A stretch of 64,000 bases of DNA. It comes from Luteolibacter pohnpeiensis (GTDB taxonomy: Bacteria > Verrucomicrobiota > Verrucomicrobiia > Verrucomicrobiales > Akkermansiaceae). A model generated the notes under the pieces. It made no database searches. It worked only from the letters and a program-made list of their open reading frames with translations, and had not been told where the DNA came from. Positions 8,868 to 17,304 of the stretch are shown here, in pieces. Within the stretch, counting starts at the first letter, position 1. Every line of letters starts with the position of its first letter. The stretch spans positions 32,020 to 96,019 of the forward strand of contig NZ_JAENIJ010000019.1 of NCBI RefSeq assembly GCF_016595435.1. Reading direction: 5' to 3'. The position numbers were made by a program, and so were the translations under genes.

Positions 8868-9785
8868 TCACTTCCAATCGACCTCGACCAGCACCGGAAA
8901 GTGATCGGATGGCAGACGGGCTTCGTAGTTTTTGAAAACCACCTCACCTGGGAAATTTCCAGAACGTTCACCGGTCTGGTCGCCTGCTGGAGTGCGGTAG
9001 GTATCGGTGAGAATGCCATATTTTTTGGCATCAAACTCCTTGGTTAGAAAAACATGATCGATGCGGCTGTCTGTCATCGAGTTCACATCAAAGCGATTGG
9101 CCGTTCCGTTAAGCGCGAGCCGCAATGGGGCAACCTCATACGAATCGCGCAGAATGCTGGAATCATGGAGGACTTTGTAACTTTCACTGGTTTGATCCAC
9201 ATTGAAATCACCGCAAAGAATGGCCGGCGTGTTTTTGGCAATCCGCTGGATGCGCTGAATCAGCAAGTTCGCACTTTGCTTCCGGGCTTCCACTCCGCGG
9301 TGATCGAAATGAACGCTGAGATAATAAAACTTTTTGCCGCTCTCTTTGTCCTGAAACTCCGCCCAGCCGCAAATCCGTGGCAGCGCAGCATCCCATCCCT
9401 TGCCGGGTTGTTCCGGGTTTTCCGATAACCAGAACAAGCCCTCGTTGAGTTTTTTGAACTTATCGGCGCGGTAAAAGATTGCGATGTTCTCCCCAGCCTC
9501 TTTTCCATCGTCACGGCCGTGAGCGGTGCATTCATACTCAGGCAGCAACTTTTCCAGATCGTGGATCTGATGGATGTATCCCTCCTGCGTGCCAACGATA
9601 TCGAAACCGTGAAACCGGATCATACCGGCGATGACTGGGGCACGTTGTTCCCAACCATTACCAGCTTTCGCATCAGCCGGATTGTCGTAACGAATGTTAT
9701 ACGTCCCGACGTTCATCGCCTGAGCCGTGGTGGAAACGTAGAATGCGGCCAGTCCGGAAAGAACAGCTTTCAAGGTGTAGTGCAT
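8868..9785 (-). CDS. Exported endonuclease/exonuclease/phosphatase family protein
   Basis: A 305-residue protein with signal peptide (cleavage near AQA-MNVGTYN), then the full EEP fold: VGTYNIRYDN, DIVGTQEG (metal-binding Glu), SVHFDHRG, CGDFNVD and the final SDHFPVLVEV with the catalytic Asp-His. Relatives hydrolyse phosphodiesters in nucleic acids, or phosphomonoesters such as sphingomyelin or inositol phosphates; the substrate cannot be read from sequence. The exported location favours scavenging of extracellular nucleic acid or phosphate. It starts at ATG 9785 and reads towards the LysM gene. Confidence 0.85.
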   Translation of the reverse strand: MHYTLKAVLSGLAAFYVSTTAQAMNVGTYNIRYDNPADAKAGNGWEQRAPVIAGMIRFHGFDIVGTQEGYIHQIHDLEKLLPEYECTAHGRDDGKEAGENIAIFYRADKFKKLNEGLFWLSENPEQPGKGWDAALPRICGWAEFQDKESGKKFYYLSVHFDHRGVEARKQSANLLIQRIQRIAKNTPAILCGDFNVDQTSESYKVLHDSSILRDSYEVAPLRLALNGTANRFDVNSMTDSRIDHVFLTKEFDAKKYGILTDTYRTPAGDQTGERSGNFPGEVVFKNYEARLPSDHFPVLVEVDWK

Positions 9786-9841
9786 TCCACTTGGAAGCGC
9801 CTCGGCGGCCCAAAGTCAAATGCCATCCCCGGAAAGTCCTG

Positions 9842-10414
9842 TTAGGCGGATATTTTAACCGGTGTCCCCACCTTGACCGCATCAAATGCCTTCGGGACAA
9901 AATCATGCGGCAAGCGGATGCAACCGTGTGATGATGGCTGACCGGGTTTGGGGATGATCCCCCCATGCATGCCAACTCCGTAATTCGTGAGGCGCATCCA
10001 GTAAGGCATGGGAGCAGGAACGTAGCGGGCTCCCGCCGGAACAGGATCGTCATACCGAGCGTCCCCATCGATCACCTCACCGGCAGCATTTTCCATCCAA
10101 CCATAACGATTCGAATGCTTGTCCACGATCTTTTCCGTAATCTGGTAGCTACCCGGAGTCGTTGCATGCCCTTCTTTGCCGGTCGTGACATAGGTCCAAC
10201 CAATTTCTTGCCCACCCCGATTGAAGCGTGCGATTTGCTCCGACAAACTGATGTCGACAGAAACCTCACCTGGCCCGCCATCATCGTGCCACTCATACAT
10301 AACTTGCTGGGCTCTGGGCGGATTGGACGGACTTCCGAGCGGTCCGCATGAGACCAGCACAACGCTGGCCGCCAGCCCCGCGATGCGGGCAATAATCGAG
10401 ATTGTTGGAATCAT
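9842..10414 (-). CDS. L,D-transpeptidase (YkuD) lipoprotein
   Basis: YkuD-fold enzyme that crosslinks peptidoglycan stem peptides or attaches proteins to them. The catalytic motif is HGGIIPKPGQPSSHGCIRLP, with the nucleophilic Cys in SHGCIRLP near the C-terminus. The N-terminus ASVVLVSCGP is a lipobox, so it is probably membrane-anchored in the periplasm. ATG 10414 gives the natural signal peptide; the longer frame (to 10465) would add a polar N-terminus. It is divergent from the M50 protease gene and leads towards the exported nuclease gene with a 56-bp gap, so the two may be cotranscribed. Confidence 0.85.
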   Translation of the reverse strand: MIPTISIIARIAGLAASVVLVSCGPLGSPSNPPRAQQVMYEWHDDGGPGEVSVDISLSEQIARFNRGGQEIGWTYVTTGKEGHATTPGSYQITEKIVDKHSNRYGWMENAAGEVIDGDARYDDPVPAGARYVPAPMPYWMRLTNYGVGMHGGIIPKPGQPSSHGCIRLPHDFVPKAFDAVKVGTPVKISA

Positions 10415-10599
10415 TTGGTCGAGGGAGGTCAAGTCATGCAATTGGTTCTGAGAAATGGAACCCATCAGATAATTTCGATTCTCTACGAGTGAAATATCTT
10501 CAGGTCAAGTGGACGTTATCAGGTGCGCACCTGATTGATCAGCCTCATGATCGCCACGCTCTTGCACATCAATTCATTCTGACCTACGGCTTTCCGCGC

Positions 10600-11244
10600 A
10601 TGATTCGTTTTAAGATTTTCGGCATCCCCGTGAACGTTCAGCCGTTCTTTTGGATCACCATGGCAATTTTGGGAACGTCCTTCCTCCCATCATCCACCCC
10701 CGAGAAGGACACGATTTTATTGATTGGCCTGTTCGTCCTTGCCGGATTTGTGTCGATCATGATCCATGAGTTGGGTCATGCCTTGATGGTTAGATACTTC
10801 GGACTTCCCACCGCGATCACACTTCACACCTTTGGCGGGTTTGCCACCTACCCTGCCGGGATTCTTTCGCGGCCCAAAAGTTTTCTGGTCACTGCTGGAG
10901 GCCCTGGCCTGCAGATACTCTTCGCCTTCTTAGCCAGCCTGGTTTTGAACAATCCATTGATCACGGAGAACCAGAATCTGACTTTCTTCATCAGTGTCCT
11001 TTACAAAATCAGCTTATTCTGGGCGCTCTTGAATTTGCTACCAGTTCTTCCATTGGATGGAGGTCAGCTACTTCATGCGCTTCTTGGTCCTGCGCGTATC
11101 CGGCTGACACTTTACATCAGCATCGGCTTTGCCCTGCTAGGAGCGATCTTACTTTCCCAGGTCGGCTTTATGATATTCCCGATCTATTTGATTTTCATGG
11201 CTTGGGAATCCTGGAAAACTCTGCAAATCAATAGTCCGCGCTGA
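10600..11244 (+). CDS. Site-2 protease family (M50) integral membrane metalloprotease
   Basis: A 214-residue membrane protein with about six hydrophobic segments. The zinc-binding motif HELGHA lies in a membrane segment (about residue 56) and the second conserved motif LLPVLPLDGGQLL supplies the Asp ligand near residue 155. There is no PDZ or CBS domain, so it belongs to the short SpoIVFB-like class of intramembrane proteases. ATG 10600 is chosen because the family begins at IRFKIFGIPVNVQP; the upstream open frame shows no similarity. Its TGA abuts the TCA (reverse-strand TGA) of the next gene exactly. Confidence 0.85.
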   Translation: MIRFKIFGIPVNVQPFFWITMAILGTSFLPSSTPEKDTILLIGLFVLAGFVSIMIHELGHALMVRYFGLPTAITLHTFGGFATYPAGILSRPKSFLVTAGGPGLQILFAFLASLVLNNPLITENQNLTFFISVLYKISLFWALLNLLPVLPLDGGQLLHALLGPARIRLTLYISIGFALLGAILLSQVGFMIFPIYLIFMAWESWKTLQINSPR

Positions 11245-12033
11245 TCACCAGATCAACAAGCGCAGCCCGGCGACTAACGAAAACACGATCACCATCCAGG
11301 CAAAAACGGCCTGTGGAACGTGCTTGATCAGCCAACGGCCTGCTATCACTCCGGCAATCACGCCCGGAAGAAGCTTCGCGTTATCCACCAAGCTCGCAGT
11401 CGTTATCAAATCCAGCCCGGCATTGAACGGAACCTTGATAAGATTGATCAAAAGGAAAAAGCGCGCGCTGATTCCGATCAATTCCATCTTCGGAATGTTC
11501 TTGCCTAACAAATACAGTTGAACGACAGGCCCCGCAGCATTGGCCAGCATGGAGGCGAAGCCTCCGAACGTTCCGGTCACGAGGCCGAAGCCACGAGAAT
11601 GCGCGACTCTTTCGAAACGTTCCGGATCGAGGCGACGGAATCCTTGGATACCGACCATGAGCAGGATGCAACCTCCGATCAAACGACGCGCCAAGTGATC
11701 ATTGATCGCCCCTAACAACAACCATCCCGCCAAGATTCCGAACAATGCCGGGCCTAACAATTTCCACACCGGCTTCCAGGAACCATGATTGATGAAGGCC
11801 GGATAGGCCATGAAATCCGCCACGATCATCAATGGCAAGGCAACACCTACGGAGGTCTTCGCTCCATAAACATCCGCCAAAATGAAAACACCGATGAGGG
11901 ATATTCCACTAAAGCCCGTTTTCGCGAGACCTATACAAATCGCCGCAAACAAAGCCAGTGCGTAGGTCCATGGATCAGAAAGCATCTGCCAGACAGCTTG
12001 ATCAGGAATCGTCCCAGCGCCAATCCTGAACAT
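11245..12033 (-). CDS. TSUP family (TauE/SafE) sulfite/anion exporter
   Basis: A 262-residue polytopic membrane protein with about eight hydrophobic segments and the typical glycine-rich TauE/SafE repeats: GLAKTGFSGIS near residue 40 and the mirrored GFGLVTGTFGGFASMLANAAGPV near 150-170. The family exports or imports sulfite, sulfoacetate or other organosulfur anions. No sulfur-metabolism gene is adjacent, so the substrate is unassigned. It starts at ATG 12033 and is divergent from the ABC exporter. It contains three CCTAACAA words (TTG-TTA-G leucine pairs), discussed as a finding. Confidence 0.85.
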   Translation of the reverse strand: MFRIGAGTIPDQAVWQMLSDPWTYALALFAAICIGLAKTGFSGISLIGVFILADVYGAKTSVGVALPLMIVADFMAYPAFINHGSWKPVWKLLGPALFGILAGWLLLGAINDHLARRLIGGCILLMVGIQGFRRLDPERFERVAHSRGFGLVTGTFGGFASMLANAAGPVVQLYLLGKNIPKMELIGISARFFLLINLIKVPFNAGLDLITTASLVDNAKLLPGVIAGVIAGRWLIKHVPQAVFAWMVIVFSLVAGLRLLIW

Positions 12034-12095
12034 TCTCCAGCCTCATGCTGCATTACCGCATTGGCAGCAACGATCTGCATGATACAAACGCTACC

Positions 12096-13832
12096 ATGAT
12101 CCCCCGCATCCTGCGCCACACACTGCGATTTCCCGGGCGAAGTCTGCTCTCCTTGGTCATGGCCGTGATCTGCACCTCGCTGGTGCTGGTCCTACCAGGA
12201 ATTACCATGCGCTTTATCGATGTGATCATTGCTCAAAATCGCCCCGATCTGATCCTTCCTACGGCAGGCATCGGAGTTGCAGCGATCCTAGCGCGCCAAT
12301 TGCTGTTTTCCCTGCGGACTTTTTTCAACAACATCCTCGAGCTCAAACTGACTCACCTCATCCGCCTGGAACTTTATTCAAAACTCCAACGTTTGCCGGT
12401 GAAGTGGTTCGATGTGAATTCTTCGGGCGAGATCATGTCGAGAGTAGCCGATGACGTCCCGACCATGGATCGGGTCATCGTGGAAGGCATCGATCAGGCA
12501 TTCGCCGCCATTCTCCAATTTCTCATCGTCATCGGCTACATGGTTTGGTTTTCCTGGCGCCTTACCTTGGTTGTGCTGCTACCACTGCCATTCATCGCCG
12601 CGATCACTTGGTGGTGGAGCCGCCATTCGGAGAAAAAATGGCGTGCATCTTCCGAGGCTTCATCCGCACTGAACGCGCTGCTTCACGACCACTTATCTGG
12701 CATCCGGCAAATCAAGGCATATACGGTCGAGCCCGAAGCACTGCACGACTTTGGGCAAGCCTCCCTGCAGGTCGGTGAAAAGCATCTCACGGTGATGCGT
12801 GGTCAAGCCGTGGTTTGGCCAGCAGTTTCATTCATTGCAGAATCCGGAATCATCTTGATGGTGGCCTTCGGCGCCTGGTGGGCATTGCACGGACAGATTT
12901 CACCCGGCGTCGTGATTTCATTTCTCGTCGCCTGGGGATTTTTGTTCGATCCCATTTCCCGCATCAATCCGCTCAGCCAAACCTTTTCAAAAGGAGTCGT
13001 CGCGGCCAAACGTGTGTTCGCCATCCTCGACATGCCGGATGAAAGCCATCTAACAGAAGGGCTCCGTCCAAGCACCATTCAAGGAGAAATCCGATTTGAA
13101 GATGTTTCATTTCATTATTCGGAAGACAGCCCGGCCGTTTCCCATTTGAATCTAACCGCGCGACCGGGCCAGACCATTGCCTTGGTAGGTGCCACTGGAG
13201 CTGGCAAATCCACGGTGCTGAATTTGCTGACCCGGTTTTATGAGCCCACATCCGGCAGAATTCTGCTGGACGGCGTCCCGCTGGAAGACCTTTCGAAAGA
13301 ATGGCTGCGCGATCAAATGGGCTACGTGACCCAGGATAACTTTCTTTTCAACGCAAGCCTGCGTGAGAATTTGAAGCTAGCCAAAAGCGATGCGACCGAT
13401 GAGCAAATCTGGTCCGCGCTCCAGTCGGCAAATGCAGCCGATTTCGTCCGCGCATTGCCGGAAGGATTGGACACCGTGGCCGGTGAGCGCGGTATTCGAT
13501 TTTCAGGTGGTGAAAAACAACGCTTGTCAATCGCCCGAGCCCTGCTGAAAAACCCGCCGCTCCTCCTGTTAGACGAGGCTACTTCGGCACTGGACAATCA
13601 AACCGAACGGATGGTTCAGCAAGCACTCGAAAATCTGCGGAGCGATCGAACGTGCTTTGTCATTGCCCACCGGCTCTCTACCGTTCAGAAGGCCCACCTC
13701 ATCTGCGTGTTGGATCAGGGAAAACTGGTCGAACAAGGCACTCATCAACAACTCTTTGCCCAGGGCGGTGTTTATCGCAAACTGAGCGAAGCGACTCTAA
13801 CAACATCAACTACAAAAGAACCCATCCCCTAA
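12096..13832 (+). CDS. ABC transporter, MsbA-like exporter (fused membrane and ATPase domains)
   Basis: A 578-residue half-transporter. The N-terminal six-helix ABC transmembrane domain covers about residues 1-310. The ATPase domain has Walker A GATGAGKST at 365-373, signature FSGGEKQR at about 469, Walker B LLLLDEATSALD near 490 and the H-loop AHRLS near 525. It resembles MsbA/LmrA exporters of lipid or drug substrates and would work as a homodimer in the inner membrane. Family start is ATG 12096 (MIPRILRHTLRFPG). It is followed after 11 bp by a small acidic unknown protein. Substrate not determinable. Confidence 0.88.
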   Translation: MIPRILRHTLRFPGRSLLSLVMAVICTSLVLVLPGITMRFIDVIIAQNRPDLILPTAGIGVAAILARQLLFSLRTFFNNILELKLTHLIRLELYSKLQRLPVKWFDVNSSGEIMSRVADDVPTMDRVIVEGIDQAFAAILQFLIVIGYMVWFSWRLTLVVLLPLPFIAAITWWWSRHSEKKWRASSEASSALNALLHDHLSGIRQIKAYTVEPEALHDFGQASLQVGEKHLTVMRGQAVVWPAVSFIAESGIILMVAFGAWWALHGQISPGVVISFLVAWGFLFDPISRINPLSQTFSKGVVAAKRVFAILDMPDESHLTEGLRPSTIQGEIRFEDVSFHYSEDSPAVSHLNLTARPGQTIALVGATGAGKSTVLNLLTRFYEPTSGRILLDGVPLEDLSKEWLRDQMGYVTQDNFLFNASLRENLKLAKSDATDEQIWSALQSANAADFVRALPEGLDTVAGERGIRFSGGEKQRLSIARALLKNPPLLLLDEATSALDNQTERMVQQALENLRSDRTCFVIAHRLSTVQKAHLICVLDQGKLVEQGTHQQLFAQGGVYRKLSEATLTTSTTKEPIP

Positions 13833-13843
13833 TACCTTTTACC

Positions 13844-14146
13844 ATGGAAACCGTTGTCCAGCTAAACGAAGAAGAAACCCCCAGCACGATTTCCGAAGTT
13901 CTCTCCGCACTGCGTAAACAGAAACTCGAACCACGCCATGAGGCCAAATCCTGGGGAGATTGGATTCACCTTAGCGGCTACCGCACCGTAATCAGCATCG
14001 AGTCTAATCGTGGTCTGAGCAGCAGCGCGACGATTGAGCATGGAGAAAACGAAGAATCAGGAGAACCCATCCCCGCCATCTTTCGCGCATTTGGCAGCCT
14101 CGGCTGGCACGGCATCGATGACGAAGGTGAGTTTCCTCTCGGTTGA
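13844..14146 (+). CDS. Small acidic protein of unknown function
   Basis: A 100-residue protein starting at ATG 13844, 11 bp after the ABC exporter stop and therefore probably cotranscribed. The composition is acidic, with no signal peptide or membrane segment. It has a plausible alpha/beta core (STISEVLSALRKQKLEP, then WGDWIHLSGYRTVISIES). It ends 7 bp before the convergent ankyrin gene. I do not recognise the family. The frame is also open upstream into the ABC gene, but the ATG and normal spacing support this start. Confidence 0.6.
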   Translation: METVVQLNEEETPSTISEVLSALRKQKLEPRHEAKSWGDWIHLSGYRTVISIESNRGLSSSATIEHGENEESGEPIPAIFRAFGSLGWHGIDDEGEFPLG

Positions 14147-14153
14147 TTCAACT

Positions 14154-14645
14154 TCAGCGGCGGATCATTTTGCGGATCAAACGACTTGTCCGCGATAGAA
14201 ACACCAAGCGTCGCCGTTTGTGCGACGCGGAAACCGATTCCAGATACCTGACGATTTCGGTGTGGCCGAATAGAGCGGCGAAATCGATGGGGCGCCGCCC
14301 CCCGCCCTGGTCAGCGGCGGCATCCGCCCCGTGTTCGACCAACAGTTTGGCAAGATCAGGATAGCCTTTGAAGGCCACGCCAGCCAAAGGTGTCTGATGT
14401 CGATCGTTCCGCTGATCGGGATCGGCACCTTGTTCTAACAAAAGCCGCGCGGTTTCAGCGTTGCCATGGTAAGTCGCCAACATCAGCAAGCTGTTGCCCT
14501 TTTCATCGGACAGTCCGATCGGCAAGCCGGCATCCAGCATTGGCCGCAGCATTTCCGTATCGCCTTTCCGCGCGGCATCAAGCGCCATTGCCTGAAGCTC
14601 GGCGTAACGGTTCTCCTCCTCAGCAGTTAGAGTTGCAGTCATCAT
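14154..14645 (-). CDS. Ankyrin-repeat protein downstream of catalase
   Basis: A 163-residue protein built of about four ankyrin repeats (DEKGNSLLMLATYHGN, then DRHQTPLAGVAFKGYPDLAK, then RRPIDFAALFGHTEIVRYL) and a basic C-terminal tail. There is no signal peptide. It lies 54 bp downstream of the catalase gene on the same strand. Known precedent: in Pseudomonas aeruginosa the ankyrin protein AnkB is encoded beside catalase KatB and is needed for full catalase activity. A helper role for this catalase is therefore plausible but inferred from context. A hairpin between the two genes may lower expression relative to catalase. Confidence 0.85.
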   Translation of the reverse strand: MMTATLTAEEENRYAELQAMALDAARKGDTEMLRPMLDAGLPIGLSDEKGNSLLMLATYHGNAETARLLLEQGADPDQRNDRHQTPLAGVAFKGYPDLAKLLVEHGADAAADQGGGRRPIDFAALFGHTEIVRYLESVSASHKRRRLVFLSRTSRLIRKMIRR

Positions 14646-14650
14646 TGGAA

Positions 14651-14687
14651 CGAAAACCGGCGGAGCCTCTTGCGAAACCCCGCCGGT
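14651..14687 (-). terminator. Hairpin between catalase and ankyrin genes
   Basis: On the minus strand ACCGGCGG (14687-14680) pairs with CCGCCGGT (14663-14656), followed by TTTCG. It lies between the catalase stop (14700) and the ankyrin start (14645). The short T-run suggests partial read-through or an mRNA-stabilising hairpin rather than full termination. Confidence 0.55.
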
Positions 14688-14699
14688 GCCATTTGGGGA

Positions 14700-16196
14700 T
14701 TACGCGTTTGCTGGTGCAGGAAGCGGTTCTTCCTGAACGGAAATGTTATTGGTGTTTTGCGTCAATTTCAACGCAGCCCGGACTCCTTCGCCATAAGCCG
14801 GATCGGCTTTATCGAAATGAGCTAGTTGCCGGTCGATGATGAATTGTGGAACCCCACCCATTGCTTCCGCGATGTTCGAGCAAAGCTGGCGCTTCTGCTC
14901 ATTGCTCATGAGACGGAACAGGTTGCCTGGCTGGGTGTAGTCATCGTTGCCTTCACGATGGTTGTAGCGGTCTGCATCGCCGGAAATTGCCAACGGTGGC
15001 TCGTCGAAACGATGGTCCTGTTGAGGTCCGCTAAAGCTATTAGGTTCGTAGTAGGCATCGCTGGACCGACTATAGCCCGCATTCATCGGACCATCTGCGT
15101 GGTAGGTGTTGACCCCGCTCTTCGGACGATTCACCGGAAGCGCTTCATACCAGGTGCCGACGCGATAGCGATGGGCATCCGCATAGGAAAAGATCCGCGC
15201 TTGCAGCATCTTGTCCGGCGAGAAACCGATACCCGGAACAATGTTCGATGGACTAAATGCCGATTGCTCGATTTCCTGGAAGTAATTCTCCGGATTTCGA
15301 TTCAACTCCAAAACACCCACATCGATCAAAGGATAATCGGCATGTGGCCAGACTTTGGTAAGGTCAAATGGATTGATGTGATAGGTTTCCGCATCCTTCT
15401 CAGGCATGATCTGCACCTTCATGTCCCACTTCGGAAAATCTCCGCGTTCAATCGCTTCGTAGAGATCCTTTTGGGAGGACTCGCGATCTTTCGCGATGAC
15501 TTGCTCGCCCTCGGCGTTGGTCATGGTCTTGATGCCTTGCTGGGTCTTGAAGTGGAACTTCACCCAAAATCTTTCGTTATCGGCATTGATGAACGAGAAC
15601 GTGTGAGACCCGTAGCCATTGGTATGGCGGTAGCCGATTGGCAGTCCGCGATCTGACATCAGGATCGTCACCTGATGCAGTGACTCAGGACTGAGCGACC
15701 AGAAATCCCACATCGCAGTCGCGCTGCGCATGTTGGTGCGTGGATGACGTTTTTGAGTGTGAATGAAATCGGGGAATTTCAATGGATCCCGAACGAAGAA
15801 CACCGGAGTATTGTTTCCGACCAAGTCCCAGTTCCCCTCATCCGTGTAAAACTTCAGAGCCCAGCCGCGCACATCGCGCTCCGCATCTGCGGCACCGCGC
15901 TCGCCGGCAACCGTTGAAAAACGGAGCAAGCACTCGGTTGTTTTACCGACTTCACCAAAAATCTTCGCCTTGGTGTATTTGGTGATGTCATGAGTGATGG
16001 TGAGGGTTCCGAATGCTCCGGAACCTTTGGCATGGACGGTTCGTTCCGGGATGCGCTCGCGGTTTTGATGGGCGAGTTTCTCAATCAGCTGATAATCTTG
16101 CATCAGCAACGGACCGCGTGGCCCCGCGCTCATCGAGTTCTGGTTGTCGGCAATCGGGTTGCCGCCGGTGGTGGTCATTTGTTTCGGATCAGACAT
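14700..16196 (-). CDS. katA: Monofunctional heme catalase
   Basis: Decomposes hydrogen peroxide to water and oxygen. The protein is 498 residues, typical of small-subunit catalases. Visible motifs: the distal His region [18 protein letters not shown], the distal Asn region in the [16 protein letters not shown] stretch, and the proximal heme-ligand signature [14 protein letters not shown] containing the axial Tyr. There is no signal peptide, so it is cytoplasmic. It is divergent from an OxyR-like regulator (118-bp shared intergenic region) and followed by an ankyrin gene, so peroxide-inducible control is very likely. The start is ATG 16196. Confidence 0.96.
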   Translation of the reverse strand: MSDPKQMTTTGGNPIADNQNSMSAGPRGPLLMQDYQLIEKLAHQNRERIPERTVHAKGSGAFGTLTITHDITKYTKAKIFGEVGKTTECLLRFSTVAGERGAADAERDVRGWALKFYTDEGNWDLVGNNTPVFFVRDPLKFPDFIHTQKRHPRTNMRSATAMWDFWSLSPESLHQVTILMSDRGLPIGYRHTNGYGSHTFSFINADNERFWVKFHFKTQQGIKTMTNAEGEQVIAKDRESSQKDLYEAIERGDFPKWDMKVQIMPEKDAETYHINPFDLTKVWPHADYPLIDVGVLELNRNPENYFQEIEQSAFSPSNIVPGIGFSPDKMLQARIFSYADAHRYRVGTWYEALPVNRPKSGVNTYHADGPMNAGYSRSSDAYYEPNSFSGPQQDHRFDEPPLAISGDADRYNHREGNDDYTQPGNLFRLMSNEQKRQLCSNIAEAMGGVPQFIIDRQLAHFDKADPAYGEGVRAALKLTQNTNNISVQEEPLPAPANA

Positions 16197-16314
16197 GATT
16201 GGTTGGCTTGGGTTTGGGTAAATTGCTACCCAGGAAAATAGCAGGTGAAATGCGATTGGTTAACTATTTGGTTTTAATACTTGCCATTGGTTTTACCTAT
16301 CGCAGAATTCCGAT
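16197..16314. promoter_or_regulatory. Divergent katA/oxyR control region
   Basis: This 118-bp region holds both promoters. The tetranucleotides ATAG (16238-16241) and CTAT (16264-16267), of the kind contacted by OxyR, flank the middle of an AT-rich stretch. Their spacing (starts 26 bp apart) does not match the classical four-groove OxyR consensus, so the operator is only a candidate. Confidence 0.4.
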
Positions 16315-17220
16315 ATGGAACTGCGCCAACTGGAGTATTTCGTCGCAATCGCCAAGGAAGGATCCCTGACGACCGCGGCAAAAGTTTGTCGCATCGCGCA
16401 GCCGTCACTCAGCCAGCAACTGCGAGCCTTGGAAGAAGAATTCGGCGAGCCCTTGATGCATCGCAAACCGCGCGGAGTCGAACCCACCGCCGCAGGAAAA
16501 ATCCTGCTGGAACATGCCGAGCGCCTGCTGGACGAAGCCAGGCGCCTGCGCGAACGCTTCGAGCAACGGCGGGAATCTCACGAAGGCCGTGTGATTTTCG
16601 GCGTCATCCCGACCCTCGCCCCCTACCTACTGCCAAAAATTCTGCGCCCCTTCCGCGATGCCTACCCCAAGGTCGAAGTTCAAGTTCGCGAAGCCCTGAC
16701 CAACGGCCTGATCCAGCAAGTTGTCGATGGATCAATCGAGTTCGCGATTCTCAGTGACGTCCTCGATCAGGATCGCAAGAAGTGGTCGCTGCACGTGAAA
16801 GAGTTGTTCCGCGAACCCTTGTTGCTAGCGTTGCCCACGGGCCATTCCTTAGCTCGCAGCGTGCGCGGACCGCGGCCGGATCAGCTTTCATCGGAAGATT
16901 TGATCCACTTGAAAGACGGTCACTGCCTGACCGATCGCACCCTCAAGGTCTGCCGCCTGACACGGTTTGATCAAAAATTGGAATGCGACCAGTTGGAAAC
17001 CGCGCTCGCCATGGTCGCCGCAGGAATGGGCATCGCCGTCGTGCCGGAACTGGCCGCCCGCTCCCATTCAAAAACTGGCGTAACGTTCAAACGCTTTGGA
17101 AATCCGGTTCCAGAACGGACGGTCAGCATCATGCGCCGCCGGTCGAGCGATCTCTCGAAGCCCGCCAAGGAATTGCTCAACCTGCTGCAGCATATCCCAG
17201 CGGAATGGAGCGGTGCCTGA
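16315..17220 (+). CDS. oxyR: LysR-family peroxide regulator OxyR
   Basis: A 301-residue LysR regulator with N-terminal winged helix (MELRQLEYFVAIAKEGSLT) and C-terminal periplasmic-binding-like sensor. It has the two OxyR redox cysteines in the right context: GHCLTDRTLKVC, Cys204 and Cys213, nine residues apart exactly as Cys199 and Cys208 of E. coli OxyR (GHCLRDQAMGFC). Oxidation would form the intramolecular disulfide that switches DNA binding. It is divergent from the catalase-ankyrin pair, its probable target. Confidence 0.92.
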   Translation: MELRQLEYFVAIAKEGSLTTAAKVCRIAQPSLSQQLRALEEEFGEPLMHRKPRGVEPTAAGKILLEHAERLLDEARRLRERFEQRRESHEGRVIFGVIPTLAPYLLPKILRPFRDAYPKVEVQVREALTNGLIQQVVDGSIEFAILSDVLDQDRKKWSLHVKELFREPLLLALPTGHSLARSVRGPRPDQLSSEDLIHLKDGHCLTDRTLKVCRLTRFDQKLECDQLETALAMVAAGMGIAVVPELAARSHSKTGVTFKRFGNPVPERTVSIMRRRSSDLSKPAKELLNLLQHIPAEWSGA

Positions 17221-17304
17221 CCCTGTTGAGCTTTTGTAAATTCGGCGTAAAGCAAACGAAGTCGCTTTTCTGCGGTGTCCGATCGGACTATCGACAGGAT
17301 TGCT

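Noticed and set aside
14826..15656. 276-residue plus-strand open frame
   Set aside because: It is antisense to catalase and has no domain or start context of its own.
16238..16267. Full OxyR operator between katA and oxyR
   Set aside because: ATAG and CTAT are present, but the spacing does not match the four-element consensus; kept only as a weak candidate in the control region.
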